Below are positions 26,271 to 35,081 of a DNA stretch of 64,000 bases, piece by piece. The stretch is from positions 17,366 through 81,365 of the forward strand of contig NZ_LPUY01000064.1 of NCBI RefSeq assembly GCF_001518015.1, in the 5' to 3' direction. Source of the stretch: Tritonibacter horizontis. Its GTDB lineage: Bacteria > Pseudomonadota > Alphaproteobacteria > Rhodobacterales > Rhodobacteraceae. Under the pieces are notes generated by a model that worked only from the letters and a program-made list of their open reading frames with translations, searched no databases and was not told the DNA's origin. Made by a program: the position numbers and the translations under genes. Numbering within the stretch: the stretch's first letter is position 1; every line of letters begins with the position of its first letter.

Positions 26271-26750
26271 TCACCCTGTACCGAGCAAGATTTCAAACGG
26301 AGGCGCGCCCAAACCCTTGACCGGCTTGGTCACGATATAGGTGAAATAGCGGCTCAACCCGATCCGGGCATCCAGCATCGCGTCAATCAGACGTTGGTAG
26401 GCGTCGATGTCACAGGTCACAATCTGTAGCAGGTAATCGAAGCCGCCGCCCAACGCCCAGCAGGCTGTTACCTCGTCGTAGCGCTGCATGCCGGCCTCGA
26501 AAGCCCGAAAACTGGCAGCCGTGTGATCCGCCAGTTCCGCGGCGACAAAAACCGTCACATGGGGGCCAAGTTTCTTGAGGTTGATCCGGGCGCTGTACCC
26601 TTCGATCAGGCCTGCTTTTTCCAGCTTTTTCAGGCGTTCCCAGCACGGTGTCGGCGACAGGCCCACCTTGTCTGCCAGCGCCGCCTTGGTGATGCGGCCA
26701 TCATGAGACAGAACGCGCAGAATTTCCAGGTCGCGCTGATCCAAAAGCAT
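26271..26750 (-). CDS. doeX: Lrp/AsnC-family regulator DoeX
   Basis: A 159-residue regulator: N-terminal helix-turn-helix (GRITKAALADKVGLSPTPCW) and C-terminal RAM ligand-binding domain. The ATG at 26750 has GAGGA 5 bp upstream and lies 1 bp from the doeB stop, so the two are coupled. DoeX/AsnC regulators of ectoine operons respond to N-alpha-acetyl-diaminobutyrate or diaminobutyrate (family knowledge). Position between doeB and doeC is the standard arrangement. Confidence 0.9.
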   Translation of the reverse strand: MLLDQRDLEILRVLSHDGRITKAALADKVGLSPTPCWERLKKLEKAGLIEGYSARINLKKLGPHVTVFVAAELADHTAASFRAFEAGMQRYDEVTACWALGGGFDYLLQIVTCDIDAYQRLIDAMLDARIGLSRYFTYIVTKPVKGLGAPPFEILLGTG

Positions 26751-26751
26751 A

Positions 26752-27744
26752 TCAGTCCTCAACCACGCCGATCACGGCCACGCAGTCGCCGGATTTTATC
26801 AGTCCGGGGAAATGGCGGCTGATCAGAATCCCGCTGCGACGGGCATAATACCCGGTCGGCGCAACACCGGTCCGATCCTGTGGCCAGACCCGTGCGATCA
26901 GCGCACCAGCCTCGACCGTCTCTCCCAGATCCACCATGATCTCGAACAACCCATCGCCTTCGGCAAAGAGAAAACAATCGCCATCCGGCATATCGAGGTT
27001 GACGGTCGGCGCGATCTGCATCTCTCCGGCGAGGATACCGGCATGGATCAGCACGTTGCGCAGCCCTTTACGGGCAATTGCATTGCTGCGCGCGGACGAG
27101 CTGCCGCCGCCGCCCAGTTCTGTGGTCACCAGCACCTTGCCCATGTCCTCGACCGCAGTGTCATACATGCCCGCGCTGTCGATCTCCAACAACTGCACCG
27201 AATAGGGCGCGTTGAAGGCTTTCATTGCGGCGTAGCAGGCCACTTGCAGGGGCTTGTCGTCAAGAATATGCGCGGCTGCGAAAGGGACAAAATCCAGCGT
27301 CTTGCCGCCCGAGTGGAAATCCACGGCGATATCCGCCAACGGCAACAGGGTGCGTTGGAAATAATCCGCGATCTTCTCCGTGACCGTGCCGTCTGGCCGC
27401 CCTGGAAAGGACCGGTTGAGGTTCCCCCGATCAATGGGCGAGGTCCGGGTCCCGGCGCGAAACGCCGGAGCATTGAAATAGGGCACGATGATCAGGCGGC
27501 CTGTCACATCCTCGGCGCGGGTGGTCTGCGCCAGTTCCTGCAGGGCGACCGGACCCTCGTACTCATCGCCATGATTGGCCCCGGTCAACAGCGCCGTCTT
27601 GCCCTCGCCATTCTGGATCACCGTCAGCGGGATCATCACCGACCCCCAGGCGCTGTCGTCACGGCTGTAGGGCAGCTTCAGAAAGCCATGATGCACGCCG
27701 TCCTGATCCAGCGGAATGGTCGGAGAGATCGGATTCGCCTTCAT
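26752..27744 (-). CDS. doeB: N-alpha-acetyl-L-2,4-diaminobutyrate deacetylase DoeB
   Basis: A 330-residue zinc amidase of the AstE/AspA (M14-like) family. Zinc ligands are seen in GANHGDEYEGPVAL (His, Glu) and in VDFHSGGKTLDFVP (His). It removes acetate from N-alpha-acetyl-2,4-diaminobutyrate, the product of ectoine ring opening by DoeA. The ATG at 27744 has AAAGGA 8 bp upstream; a start at 27771 has none. It is the first gene of the operon here. The usual upstream neighbour, ectoine hydrolase doeA, is absent. Confidence 0.9.
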   Translation of the reverse strand: MKANPISPTIPLDQDGVHHGFLKLPYSRDDSAWGSVMIPLTVIQNGEGKTALLTGANHGDEYEGPVALQELAQTTRAEDVTGRLIIVPYFNAPAFRAGTRTSPIDRGNLNRSFPGRPDGTVTEKIADYFQRTLLPLADIAVDFHSGGKTLDFVPFAAAHILDDKPLQVACYAAMKAFNAPYSVQLLEIDSAGMYDTAVEDMGKVLVTTELGGGGSSSARSNAIARKGLRNVLIHAGILAGEMQIAPTVNLDMPDGDCFLFAEGDGLFEIMVDLGETVEAGALIARVWPQDRTGVAPTGYYARRSGILISRHFPGLIKSGDCVAVIGVVED

Positions 27745-27953
27745 GTCGTCGTCCTTTGCCAGCCCTGTCATGAGAACCGGTTCAGCAACCGGTCAGCTGC
27801 CAGCAATACGGCGACTGCGCGCGAATTCAACCCCTGTGCCGGTTTTGCCTGCCCGACAGACGCGCCGACGCCCCATGTGGATGCAAGCCGGGCCGCCGCT
27901 AGGGGCTGACGGTGGCCCCAGATCGCAACGCCCCGCCCCCTGTCAAAGCGCCG

Positions 27954-28418
27954 TCAGGCCGTGCTGCGCTTTTTACGGGCGACCGGCCCCGTGTCGGGCG
28001 CAGGATCAGGGCCAGGCTGCAACGGGCTGATATCGGCTTCTGGTTGCGGTGCCTCCTCCGCCGGCAGCTCCGTCAACCCTGGCGCAGGCGGTTGCAACGC
28101 CTCGATATCAAACGAAAAATCCATCGCATAGACGCGCTGACCATAATCCTTCAGCGCCGACAGAAACGCAGGATCTCCCCGGTAGACTTTTCGCTTGCTC
28201 AGGGCAAACTGCGGCAAATCCGGATCGGTCGGGATTTCCTTCAGGATCACGTAACTGCGCGCGTTCAGCTCCGCCACTTCCGCCGCGATATAGGCCTCCT
28301 GACCGCTCGCAGGGGTGGTGATGTCGATGTGACCCGCCGCGTCGATGGTGCCAGTTCCCAATGCAACCCGACGCCCGTCGTCAAACAGATAGGTGATCTC
28401 GATAGAAGTTGTTGTCAT
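27954..28418 (-). CDS. Hypothetical protein downstream of the giant gene, 154 residues
   Basis: No family is recognised. The first 50 residues look beta-rich (IEITYLFDDGRRVALGTG, then HIDITTPASGQEAYIAAEV), the middle is mixed, and the last 45 are Pro/Glu-rich and end in a basic KKRSTA tail. It follows the giant gene by 37 bp on the same strand and is therefore probably co-expressed. A role as chaperone, inhibitor or structural partner of the giant protein is possible but is only inference. Confidence 0.6.
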   Translation of the reverse strand: MTTTSIEITYLFDDGRRVALGTGTIDAAGHIDITTPASGQEAYIAAEVAELNARSYVILKEIPTDPDLPQFALSKRKVYRGDPAFLSALKDYGQRVYAMDFSFDIEALQPPAPGLTELPAEEAPQPEADISPLQPGPDPAPDTGPVARKKRSTA

Positions 28419-28455
28419 AACAGCTTTCCTTCGTTCATTTTGCTCGGCAACCGCG

Positions 28456-31400
28456 TCAAACGGTCGGGGCTTGCTTCAGCGCTTTTTGCACATCTCCACC
28501 GGTCTTCCAGGCGTGTTCCTCAAGCGGCTGTTTCAGGTAGCAATCCCTGTCTTCCTTGCCGACCACATATCCGTAGGGATCGGAGTTGGCGGCAAACATC
28601 AGCGCCTGTTTGTATTCGGGGTCGCCCGGCAGGATCAGCCCTTCTTGCAACCGCTGCACCAGATAGTCCTGATAGTTGTGGGCGTTTTCATGCACGATGG
28701 TGTCAATCGTATCGAAGAAGTCATCGAACGTCGCCTCTTCGTGGGTATTGATATTGATCACATTGGTCGACGGGTTGAACGACCCAAGATCGCCCGGTGG
28801 CTCCGAAAAGGTCTGAACCGTTGGCACCGGCATTCCGTAGATCTCGCATTCCGCCTTTAACGTCTTGGTCAGCAACGCGACCTTGCGCTCGGCGGAAATC
28901 ATCGTGCCGGGATCGGTATCTGCCCAATTGGCGCGCGCCGCCTGCAGTTCCTGATCGTCGCGGATCGCCTCCTTCAGCTTGTCGCGCCGTTCATCATCCA
29001 CCTTGATGAAATCCGGATCGAGTTCCATCGACATATAGACCTTGATCTGCAATTCGCGCTGCTTCTGGGTCAGGCTCTTTTTCTGACCGCGAAGCGCGTT
29101 CAGCAAGTCGATTTTTTCTTCCGTCGTCTTTGTTTTCAGATCGGCCGGGTCGATGGCATCAAGCTGGGTTTCGGCCACGGTCGCCTTTTGCGCGGCTGCC
29201 AGATCCGCCGCCGCATGATCGGTTTCCTTTGCAACCAGCGCATTTGCGGCCTTGCCGACATCGGCAACAAAGATCAGCGCCGCGTCATAGTCGTGACCGA
29301 AAAAGGCCTTGCGATAGAGCCCCATGACCTCGTCGAACCGGGCAACCAATTTTTCCAGCTCAGGCGTCAGGGGACGCATCGCATTCGCTTTGGTATAGGT
29401 CGCACTGATCTTCGCCCACTCGGCCGCAACCGCATCGCGTTTCGGTTTGAGCAGATCGTGCTGCGCCTTCACCGTCAAAAGCTCTGCGAGGGCGGTTTTC
29501 AGGGCTGCGAAAGCGGCGCGGGCTTTGGTGTATTCCTTGGCCTGAAAGAGACCAACTGCGGCTGAGAGGCTGGCGCGAAACACCGTGATTTTATCCTCTG
29601 TTTCACGGTCAACCGGCTCCATTGCATCTGCGAGATCCCGATCGGTCTTCAGCGCCGTCCATTCATCCGAGAACCATTTTCTGTCCGCGACCAGCCTGTC
29701 ATGATCCGCCTTCAATCCTTCCAGCTTCACCAGAACCGGTTCCAGTGCCGCGAATTTTTCAAGGCCAAGTACGAAATTGTCTTTTACATCAGCGTCATCA
29801 CACTCATCCGAGAGGTCATCGACCTGTTTTTTCAGGTCTTTGATCTCATCATTGATGTCACTGAACTGGAGCACTGCTGCCACACGCGCGACAAACACAT
29901 CGTTGTATTTCGCTTCGAATTCGGTTTCACGCAGACCCTTTGCCGCTTGTGCCCCCGCGACAGCGGCCTGTGTCTCCGCAGAAATCACCGCTAGCTCGTC
30001 TAGGACGGCAACCGCTTCGAGATATCGTTCATCGGCCAGCAAGTCTTCGTATCGCACCCACTTGTCATTCAGTCGCCTGTCGAACGTGTCAAGATCCGGG
30101 GCATTGTCCGCGGTCTCATCCAACGCATCATCGACATCCGGCTCGACCACCAGAACCCGGTCCGCGCAGGCCTGCCGCGCCGCCGCTTTTGCCTTGTCGC
30201 TCTCCGCCTTTTCCGCCAGCACCGCATCGGCCTTCGCCACGGCATCTGTCAGCGCATCCATTGCACCAGGCGCGGCCGTTTTATCCGCAGCGAGCAACAC
30301 ATCCCATGCCGCCGTGAAGGCAGCAAAAAGCCCCATCATCTTGTCGGTATAGGGTTTGACCGCATGGGCGTCGTTCAGCTTGGCTTGCACCTTGGCGTAT
30401 TCATCACGCATCAGGCGGCGGTCCGCCTGAGCTTGTTGATCTGCCGCGTCCAGACCCGTCAGTTCCTGCGCCAGCGTTTCCAGTTCGCCTACCAGTGCGA
30501 CGCATTTGGCCACATCCCCGGCGGTGTTATAGGCCTCGACAAAGCTTGCGATTTTCGCGTTCATCGACGCGACACAGGCCAAAAAGTCAGGTGTCGCCCC
30601 GGTTCTGCTTCGTGTCGCATCGGTCCCGTCGCGGACTGCGACAAAGCGCTGCAATGCGTCGTCCCGATCCGCCTGCAAGGCGGCGCAGGTGTCTTTCAGG
30701 TCGATCAGGCGCTGCGCGTCGATCAGCCCCTGACTGATCTGGGCGTCTACCGTTGGCCAGTCATTCACTTTCGCGGCTTCTTCTGCCGCCTTGGCTGCCG
30801 CTTCGGTGTCCTTGAACAACTGGGCAGCCTCGGTGGTGTTCTCCAAAGTCAGCTGGGCCTCGGCGTATTTGACGGCAAACTCACCAGACTTGGCTAGGAC
30901 TGTCTTGCGCAAGGCCACAAGCACATCGAATTCCGCTTTTCGAGCCAACAGCTTGGCCGTTGCCCGCCGCAGGACGTCAATCGCCGCAAGTGCCCGGCCA
31001 TACTCTTTTCCGTTCAGGCGCAGACCCGCAATCGAATCGGCGTTCTGGAAGGCGGTTACATCCGCTTTGAACTCCGCCGAGACCTCGTAGATCGTGCGGG
31101 CCACATCCAGGTCGCCCTTCAGCGCCCCATGCTCGCGCAGCGCTTGCTCCTTCAGTGCTGCGGCCTTGGTGATCTCAGCCTCTTCAGCCTGCAGTTGCGT
31201 GATGGTCGCAAGCAGCGATTTCAGCATCGCCTCTGCGGGCTTGAGCTTCTCGGCCCCGGTCAGCTTGTCGATCTGGGCGGACTGGAACACAAGCGCGCGC
31301 TGCAATTTCAGGGCAAGTTTGGTGTCCCCCGGAAGCGCTTTCAACTGGTCGATCTCTGCGGATTTGGCGTCGCGATCCGCCACCACCTTGGCCAGTGCCG

Positions 31401-33279
31401 CGCGCAGTGCTGCCCGCGCCTGTGCCGGCGCAATCAGCTGGTCAAAGGCCCGCAACGCATCCGTTGCCCGGCCAAAATCTTCGGACGTTGGCGCGACAGC
31501 GGCCAGCGCCTCGGTGACTTTCGTGCGCTGCGCTTCGAATGCGGCAGCTTCGTCCTCCGTCGCGCCCTCGGGCGTTGTCAGTTTCGCAAGTGACTCCAAT
31601 AGGTTCTTCTTGCGTTTCTCGATGACGGTCTTTTCGAACTCGATCTCGGCAAGAAGCGTCGCATAAGCGGTGACTTTTGCCTTTGCACCGGTCAGGTCAT
31701 CTGTGCGCGATGCGGCCGTTGCATCGGTATAAAGCGTCGCAGCATCGCCCGATTTATAGGGCATGAATGGCAGGGCAAGATCCATTCGGACCTTGTAGGC
31801 CTCCAGCTCCGCGCGCAGTGCCGCGGCATCCTCCAACGCCGCGATGGTCTTGGCCATCTCCGCGCCTGCGGCCGCCGCATCCTGCTGATCGGAGGTGTCT
31901 GCCGCGGCCGCCGCGGCCGCCAGCTCCCGCACCTTTTCAAACGACGCCAGGGCCGCTGCGTACTCCTCGTTTTCCAGCTTCCCCTGGGCAAAGGCAAAGG
32001 CCGCGCGCAAGCCATCCAGATCGCCTGTGCCCTTTTCAATCGCCGCATCAAAGAGTTTGCTGACCTCGATCAACTCGTCTGCCGCCCGCTGGCGCAGCCG
32101 CGCCGCCTCTGCGATCAGCAGCTCAACCTTGGTCAGCGTGACCCGCGCCAGATCCAGATCATTGCTGGAAACCGCCGACTGAATTTCACCGGCAAAGCCT
32201 TTGGCCTCGTTCAGCTTTTCAGGTAAAACCTTGATCGCCGCCTTGAGGTCCGGGCCAAGGGATTTCAACGCCGCCAGGATTTCCTTGCCAGTCTGCAATT
32301 CTTTTTTGCGGGTTTCGACGGTGCCCTCGCGCGCGCCCTCGGGGGCTGCGCTCTCGGCCTCGCGCAGCAGCTTGTTCACTTCCGCCGCAGCCTTGATCGC
32401 GACCGCAAATTTGTTGCCGTCAGCCTGTTCCAGCGCGTAGCCCCAAACCGCGCGGATCTTTGATACGTCACCGGCGTTGCGCTTCAGGGCCGCAGCAACT
32501 TCGCCCTCCAGTTTGGACTTGATCGCCAGCCATTTCGCCGCGTTCGGATCTGCTTCTCCGTCGCCCGCTGGTGGGCCGTCCGGCGGCGGCGGCGCCCCGG
32601 CCCCTGCCGAGGCGACAATCTTGTCCAGGGCGGCGCTGACCTTGGCCAGGCCCGCTTCCAGTTTCTCGACCTCTTTGGCCTTCAGCATCTCCACAAGTTG
32701 GGTATAGGGTTTGGTGAAGGGTTTGCGGGCATCCGCATCAAGCCCCTGCACCCGCGCGCCCAGCGCCTTCAGATCGCCCTTCATCCGAACCAGAACATCG
32801 CCCTCGGCCAGCGGCTCAGGGCTGACTGCTGCAGGCGGGGTCGGCGCTGTTTCGGGTCCGACCGGCGCTTCGGTCGGCGCCACAGCAGGCGGGGCTTCAG
32901 CCAAATCAGGATCGTCGGGCAGCCCCTCCTCGACATCGCTGTCGAGGATACTGCCATCCGGGCCGAGGATCTGGATATTCAGGTTTACCTTTTGGGATTT
33001 CAGATATTTCTTCAGCTTCTTGGCCATCGAAGGAAGCTCTTTGTCGCAGGTCAGCGACATCAGCTTGCCTTCGACAGTGACCGTGCCAAACGCGGCTTTT
33101 TTGCCGACACCTTCGTCTTTGGCAGCTTTCCCGACCACCTTGGCCGGTTTGCGCAGGTCGAGGCCGAAATAGTCATCGGCGGGTCCGCTGCCGGGGTTGT
33201 ACCCAAAGGCCAGCGGTTTCTTCCGTGCCATTTTAATAAGGCTTTTTAGTTCTCCACCCTTAACGTCAAACGTCCCCAT
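28456..33279 (-). CDS. Giant helical-repeat protein with C-terminal HExxH metallopeptidase-like domain
   Basis: A 1607-residue protein with no family I can name. Residues 1-110 form a conserved-looking basic head (KKPLAFGYNPGSGPADDYFG, then SLTCDKELPSMAKKLKKYLK). Residues about 110-165 are a Pro/Ala/Glu linker. Residues about 165-1440 are many helical units of roughly 90-110 residues, each closing with a helix like KEYTKARAAFAALKTALAEL or ERYLEAVAVLDEL. The C-terminus has HENAH (1530-1534) and a likely third zinc ligand in PLEEHAW (E1587/E1588), a gluzincin pattern. No signal peptide or membrane helix is seen. The ATG at 33279 has GGGGAGA 8 bp upstream. Toxin, effector or structural roles are open. 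Confidence 0.8.
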   Translation of the reverse strand: MGTFDVKGGELKSLIKMARKKPLAFGYNPGSGPADDYFGLDLRKPAKVVGKAAKDEGVGKKAAFGTVTVEGKLMSLTCDKELPSMAKKLKKYLKSQKVNLNIQILGPDGSILDSDVEEGLPDDPDLAEAPPAVAPTEAPVGPETAPTPPAAVSPEPLAEGDVLVRMKGDLKALGARVQGLDADARKPFTKPYTQLVEMLKAKEVEKLEAGLAKVSAALDKIVASAGAGAPPPPDGPPAGDGEADPNAAKWLAIKSKLEGEVAAALKRNAGDVSKIRAVWGYALEQADGNKFAVAIKAAAEVNKLLREAESAAPEGAREGTVETRKKELQTGKEILAALKSLGPDLKAAIKVLPEKLNEAKGFAGEIQSAVSSNDLDLARVTLTKVELLIAEAARLRQRAADELIEVSKLFDAAIEKGTGDLDGLRAAFAFAQGKLENEEYAAALASFEKVRELAAAAAAADTSDQQDAAAAGAEMAKTIAALEDAAALRAELEAYKVRMDLALPFMPYKSGDAATLYTDATAASRTDDLTGAKAKVTAYATLLAEIEFEKTVIEKRKKNLLESLAKLTTPEGATEDEAAAFEAQRTKVTEALAAVAPTSEDFGRATDALRAFDQLIAPAQARAALRAALAKVVADRDAKSAEIDQLKALPGDTKLALKLQRALVFQSAQIDKLTGAEKLKPAEAMLKSLLATITQLQAEEAEITKAAALKEQALREHGALKGDLDVARTIYEVSAEFKADVTAFQNADSIAGLRLNGKEYGRALAAIDVLRRATAKLLARKAEFDVLVALRKTVLAKSGEFAVKYAEAQLTLENTTEAAQLFKDTEAAAKAAEEAAKVNDWPTVDAQISQGLIDAQRLIDLKDTCAALQADRDDALQRFVAVRDGTDATRSRTGATPDFLACVASMNAKIASFVEAYNTAGDVAKCVALVGELETLAQELTGLDAADQQAQADRRLMRDEYAKVQAKLNDAHAVKPYTDKMMGLFAAFTAAWDVLLAADKTAAPGAMDALTDAVAKADAVLAEKAESDKAKAAARQACADRVLVVEPDVDDALDETADNAPDLDTFDRRLNDKWVRYEDLLADERYLEAVAVLDELAVISAETQAAVAGAQAAKGLRETEFEAKYNDVFVARVAAVLQFSDINDEIKDLKKQVDDLSDECDDADVKDNFVLGLEKFAALEPVLVKLEGLKADHDRLVADRKWFSDEWTALKTDRDLADAMEPVDRETEDKITVFRASLSAAVGLFQAKEYTKARAAFAALKTALAELLTVKAQHDLLKPKRDAVAAEWAKISATYTKANAMRPLTPELEKLVARFDEVMGLYRKAFFGHDYDAALIFVADVGKAANALVAKETDHAAADLAAAQKATVAETQLDAIDPADLKTKTTEEKIDLLNALRGQKKSLTQKQRELQIKVYMSMELDPDFIKVDDERRDKLKEAIRDDQELQAARANWADTDPGTMISAERKVALLTKTLKAECEIYGMPVPTVQTFSEPPGDLGSFNPSTNVININTHEEATFDDFFDTIDTIVHENAHNYQDYLVQRLQEGLILPGDPEYKQALMFAANSDPYGYVVGKEDRDCYLKQPLEEHAWKTGGDVQKALKQAPTV

Positions 33280-33469
33280 GGCGCAGTCTCCCCAAAATGC
33301 AAAAAATCGTAGTCGCTCAAACGTATTGAGCTAACGCTACGACACCTGGGGCGCTTGGGGGAAGAAATTTAACGAAGTGTTAGAAACAATCTGCTTCTGG
33401 CGCAGGCGCATGGCGGGCAGCAGTCGACACAGGTTGCCTGCTGCCTCGCCATGTTCCGATCTGTCAGGG

Positions 33470-34312
33470 TCAGTCCGCAATCACGTCCTGACGCTGCGTG
33501 CCCAATCCCTCGATACCAAGCTCGACCACGTCGCCGGCCTTGAGGTATTGCGGCGGCTTCATGCCAAGCCCGACGCCCGGAGGCGTACCGGTGGAAATGA
33601 CATCGCCGGGGTGCAAGGTCATGAACTGGCTCAGGTAATGCACCAGATGCGCAACGCCGTAGACCATCGTGCTGGTGGAGCCGTCCTGCATCTTTTCGCC
33701 ATTGACGGTCAGCCACATGCTGAGGTTCTGCGGATCGCCAACCTCGTCCGGTGTCACCAGCCAGGGACCAAGCTGACCAAAGTTGTCGCAGCTCTTGCCC
33801 TTGGTCCACTGCCCGGCCCGCTCGATCTGGAAGGCGCGTTCGGAGACATCGTTGGTGACTGCATAGCCCGCGACATAGTCCATTGCCTCCGCTTCGGAGA
33901 CGTATTTGGCGGGCTTGCCGATAATCACCGCCAGTTCGACCTCCCAATCGGTCTTTTCAGATCCCCGCGGGATGATGATTGGATCGTTCGGGCCGCAAAT
34001 GGCGGAGCTGGCCTTCATGAAGATCACCGGCTCTGGCGGAACCTCAAGGCCGCTTTCGGCGGCGTGATCCGCGTAGTTCAGACCGATGCAGATGAATTTG
34101 CCCGTCTGGCCAACCACCGGACCAAGGCGCGGCTCGCCCGGCACGATCGGCAGCGCGTCTGCATCGGCATCGGCCACCGCTTTCAGACGCTCCGGCGCCA
34201 GGTTCGCGCCAGACAGATCATCAATCAGACCGGACAGGTCGCGGATGGTGCCATCCGTGTGCAAGAGGCCGGGTTTTTCTGCGCCCGGAGCGCCATAACG
34301 AAGCAGTTTCAT
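33470..34312 (-). CDS. Fumarylacetoacetate-hydrolase-family enzyme, probable 2,4-diketo-3-deoxy-L-fuconate hydrolase
   Basis: A 280-residue FAH-superfamily enzyme. Visible are the FICIGLNYADHAAESG motif, metal ligands near EPVIFMKASSAICGP and DWEVELAVIIGK, and the GDVISTGTPPGVGLGMKPP signature. In the non-phosphorylated deoxy-sugar pathway it hydrolyses 2,4-diketo-3-deoxy-fuconate (or -rhamnonate) to pyruvate and lactate. It is the last gene of the minus-strand half of the cluster, 19 bp after the SDR. Fucose as substrate is inferred from the cluster. Confidence 0.85.
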   Translation of the reverse strand: MKLLRYGAPGAEKPGLLHTDGTIRDLSGLIDDLSGANLAPERLKAVADADADALPIVPGEPRLGPVVGQTGKFICIGLNYADHAAESGLEVPPEPVIFMKASSAICGPNDPIIIPRGSEKTDWEVELAVIIGKPAKYVSEAEAMDYVAGYAVTNDVSERAFQIERAGQWTKGKSCDNFGQLGPWLVTPDEVGDPQNLSMWLTVNGEKMQDGSTSTMVYGVAHLVHYLSQFMTLHPGDVISTGTPPGVGLGMKPPQYLKAGDVVELGIEGLGTQRQDVIAD

Positions 34313-34331
34313 AGTCTTGTCCCCAAATTAA

Positions 34332-35057
34332 TCAGATGGTCCATCCGCCATCTATGCAATAGGCTTGGCCCGTTGTGTAGGTCGCACCGGCCAGATAGAC
34401 GGCGAGATCGGCGATTTCCTGCGCCTGTGCGATGCGCCCCATCGGCTGGCGCGCCACAAAATCTGCACGGGCGGCGTCGTAGTCCCCGGTTGCCGCCAGA
34501 CGTTCATCCAGCGAGGGCGATTGTACCGTTCCGGGACAGATCGCATTGCACCGGATGCCCTCGGCCACATAGTCCGCGGCGATTGACTTGGTCAGCCCCA
34601 GAACCGCCGCCTTTGTCGTGGTGTAGACAAACCTGTTCGGCACGCCCTTGATCGAGGACGCCACCGAGGACATGTTGATGATCGCGCCGGATTTACGCTC
34701 TCGCATGCCCGGCAGCACCGCCCGCACCATCCGCACCATCGCCTTGACGTTCAGGTCATAGGCCAGATCAAGTTCCGCGTCGGTGCACTCCAGAACCGTG
34801 CCGCCATGCACCACCCCGGCGCAGTTGAACAGCACATCAATCCGCCCGTAGGCCTCGCAGACCTCGGCCACGGACGTCGCGTCCAGCACGTCGAGCCGCG
34901 CCGTGGTGCAGCCCGCCAATGTCGCCAGGCCCTCGGCGTTGATGTCGGTGGCCAGCACCTCGGCCCCCGCCTGCACAAACGCCTCGGCGCTGGCGCGGCC
35001 AATGCCCTGCGCCGCCGCCGTGACAAGGACCCTCTGGCCCGTCAGATCGACCGTCAT
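34332..35057 (-). CDS. Short-chain dehydrogenase, probable 2-keto-3-deoxy-L-fuconate dehydrogenase
   Basis: A 241-residue SDR with the cofactor motif TAAAQGIGRASAEA, NNAG-like NCAGVV, the catalytic Ser in NMSSVASS and Y-x3-K in YTTTKAAV. It should oxidise the C4 hydroxyl of 2-keto-3-deoxy-fuconate to give the diketo acid for the adjacent hydrolase. Two closely spaced ATGs (35063 and 35057) follow AAGGAG; spacing favours 35057. It lies between the UxaA-type dehydratase and FAH genes. Confidence 0.85.
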   Translation of the reverse strand: MTVDLTGQRVLVTAAAQGIGRASAEAFVQAGAEVLATDINAEGLATLAGCTTARLDVLDATSVAEVCEAYGRIDVLFNCAGVVHGGTVLECTDAELDLAYDLNVKAMVRMVRAVLPGMRERKSGAIINMSSVASSIKGVPNRFVYTTTKAAVLGLTKSIAADYVAEGIRCNAICPGTVQSPSLDERLAATGDYDAARADFVARQPMGRIAQAQEIADLAVYLAGATYTTGQAYCIDGGWTI

Positions 35058-35081
35058 CTTCATTCTCCTTCTAGGCAGCTC

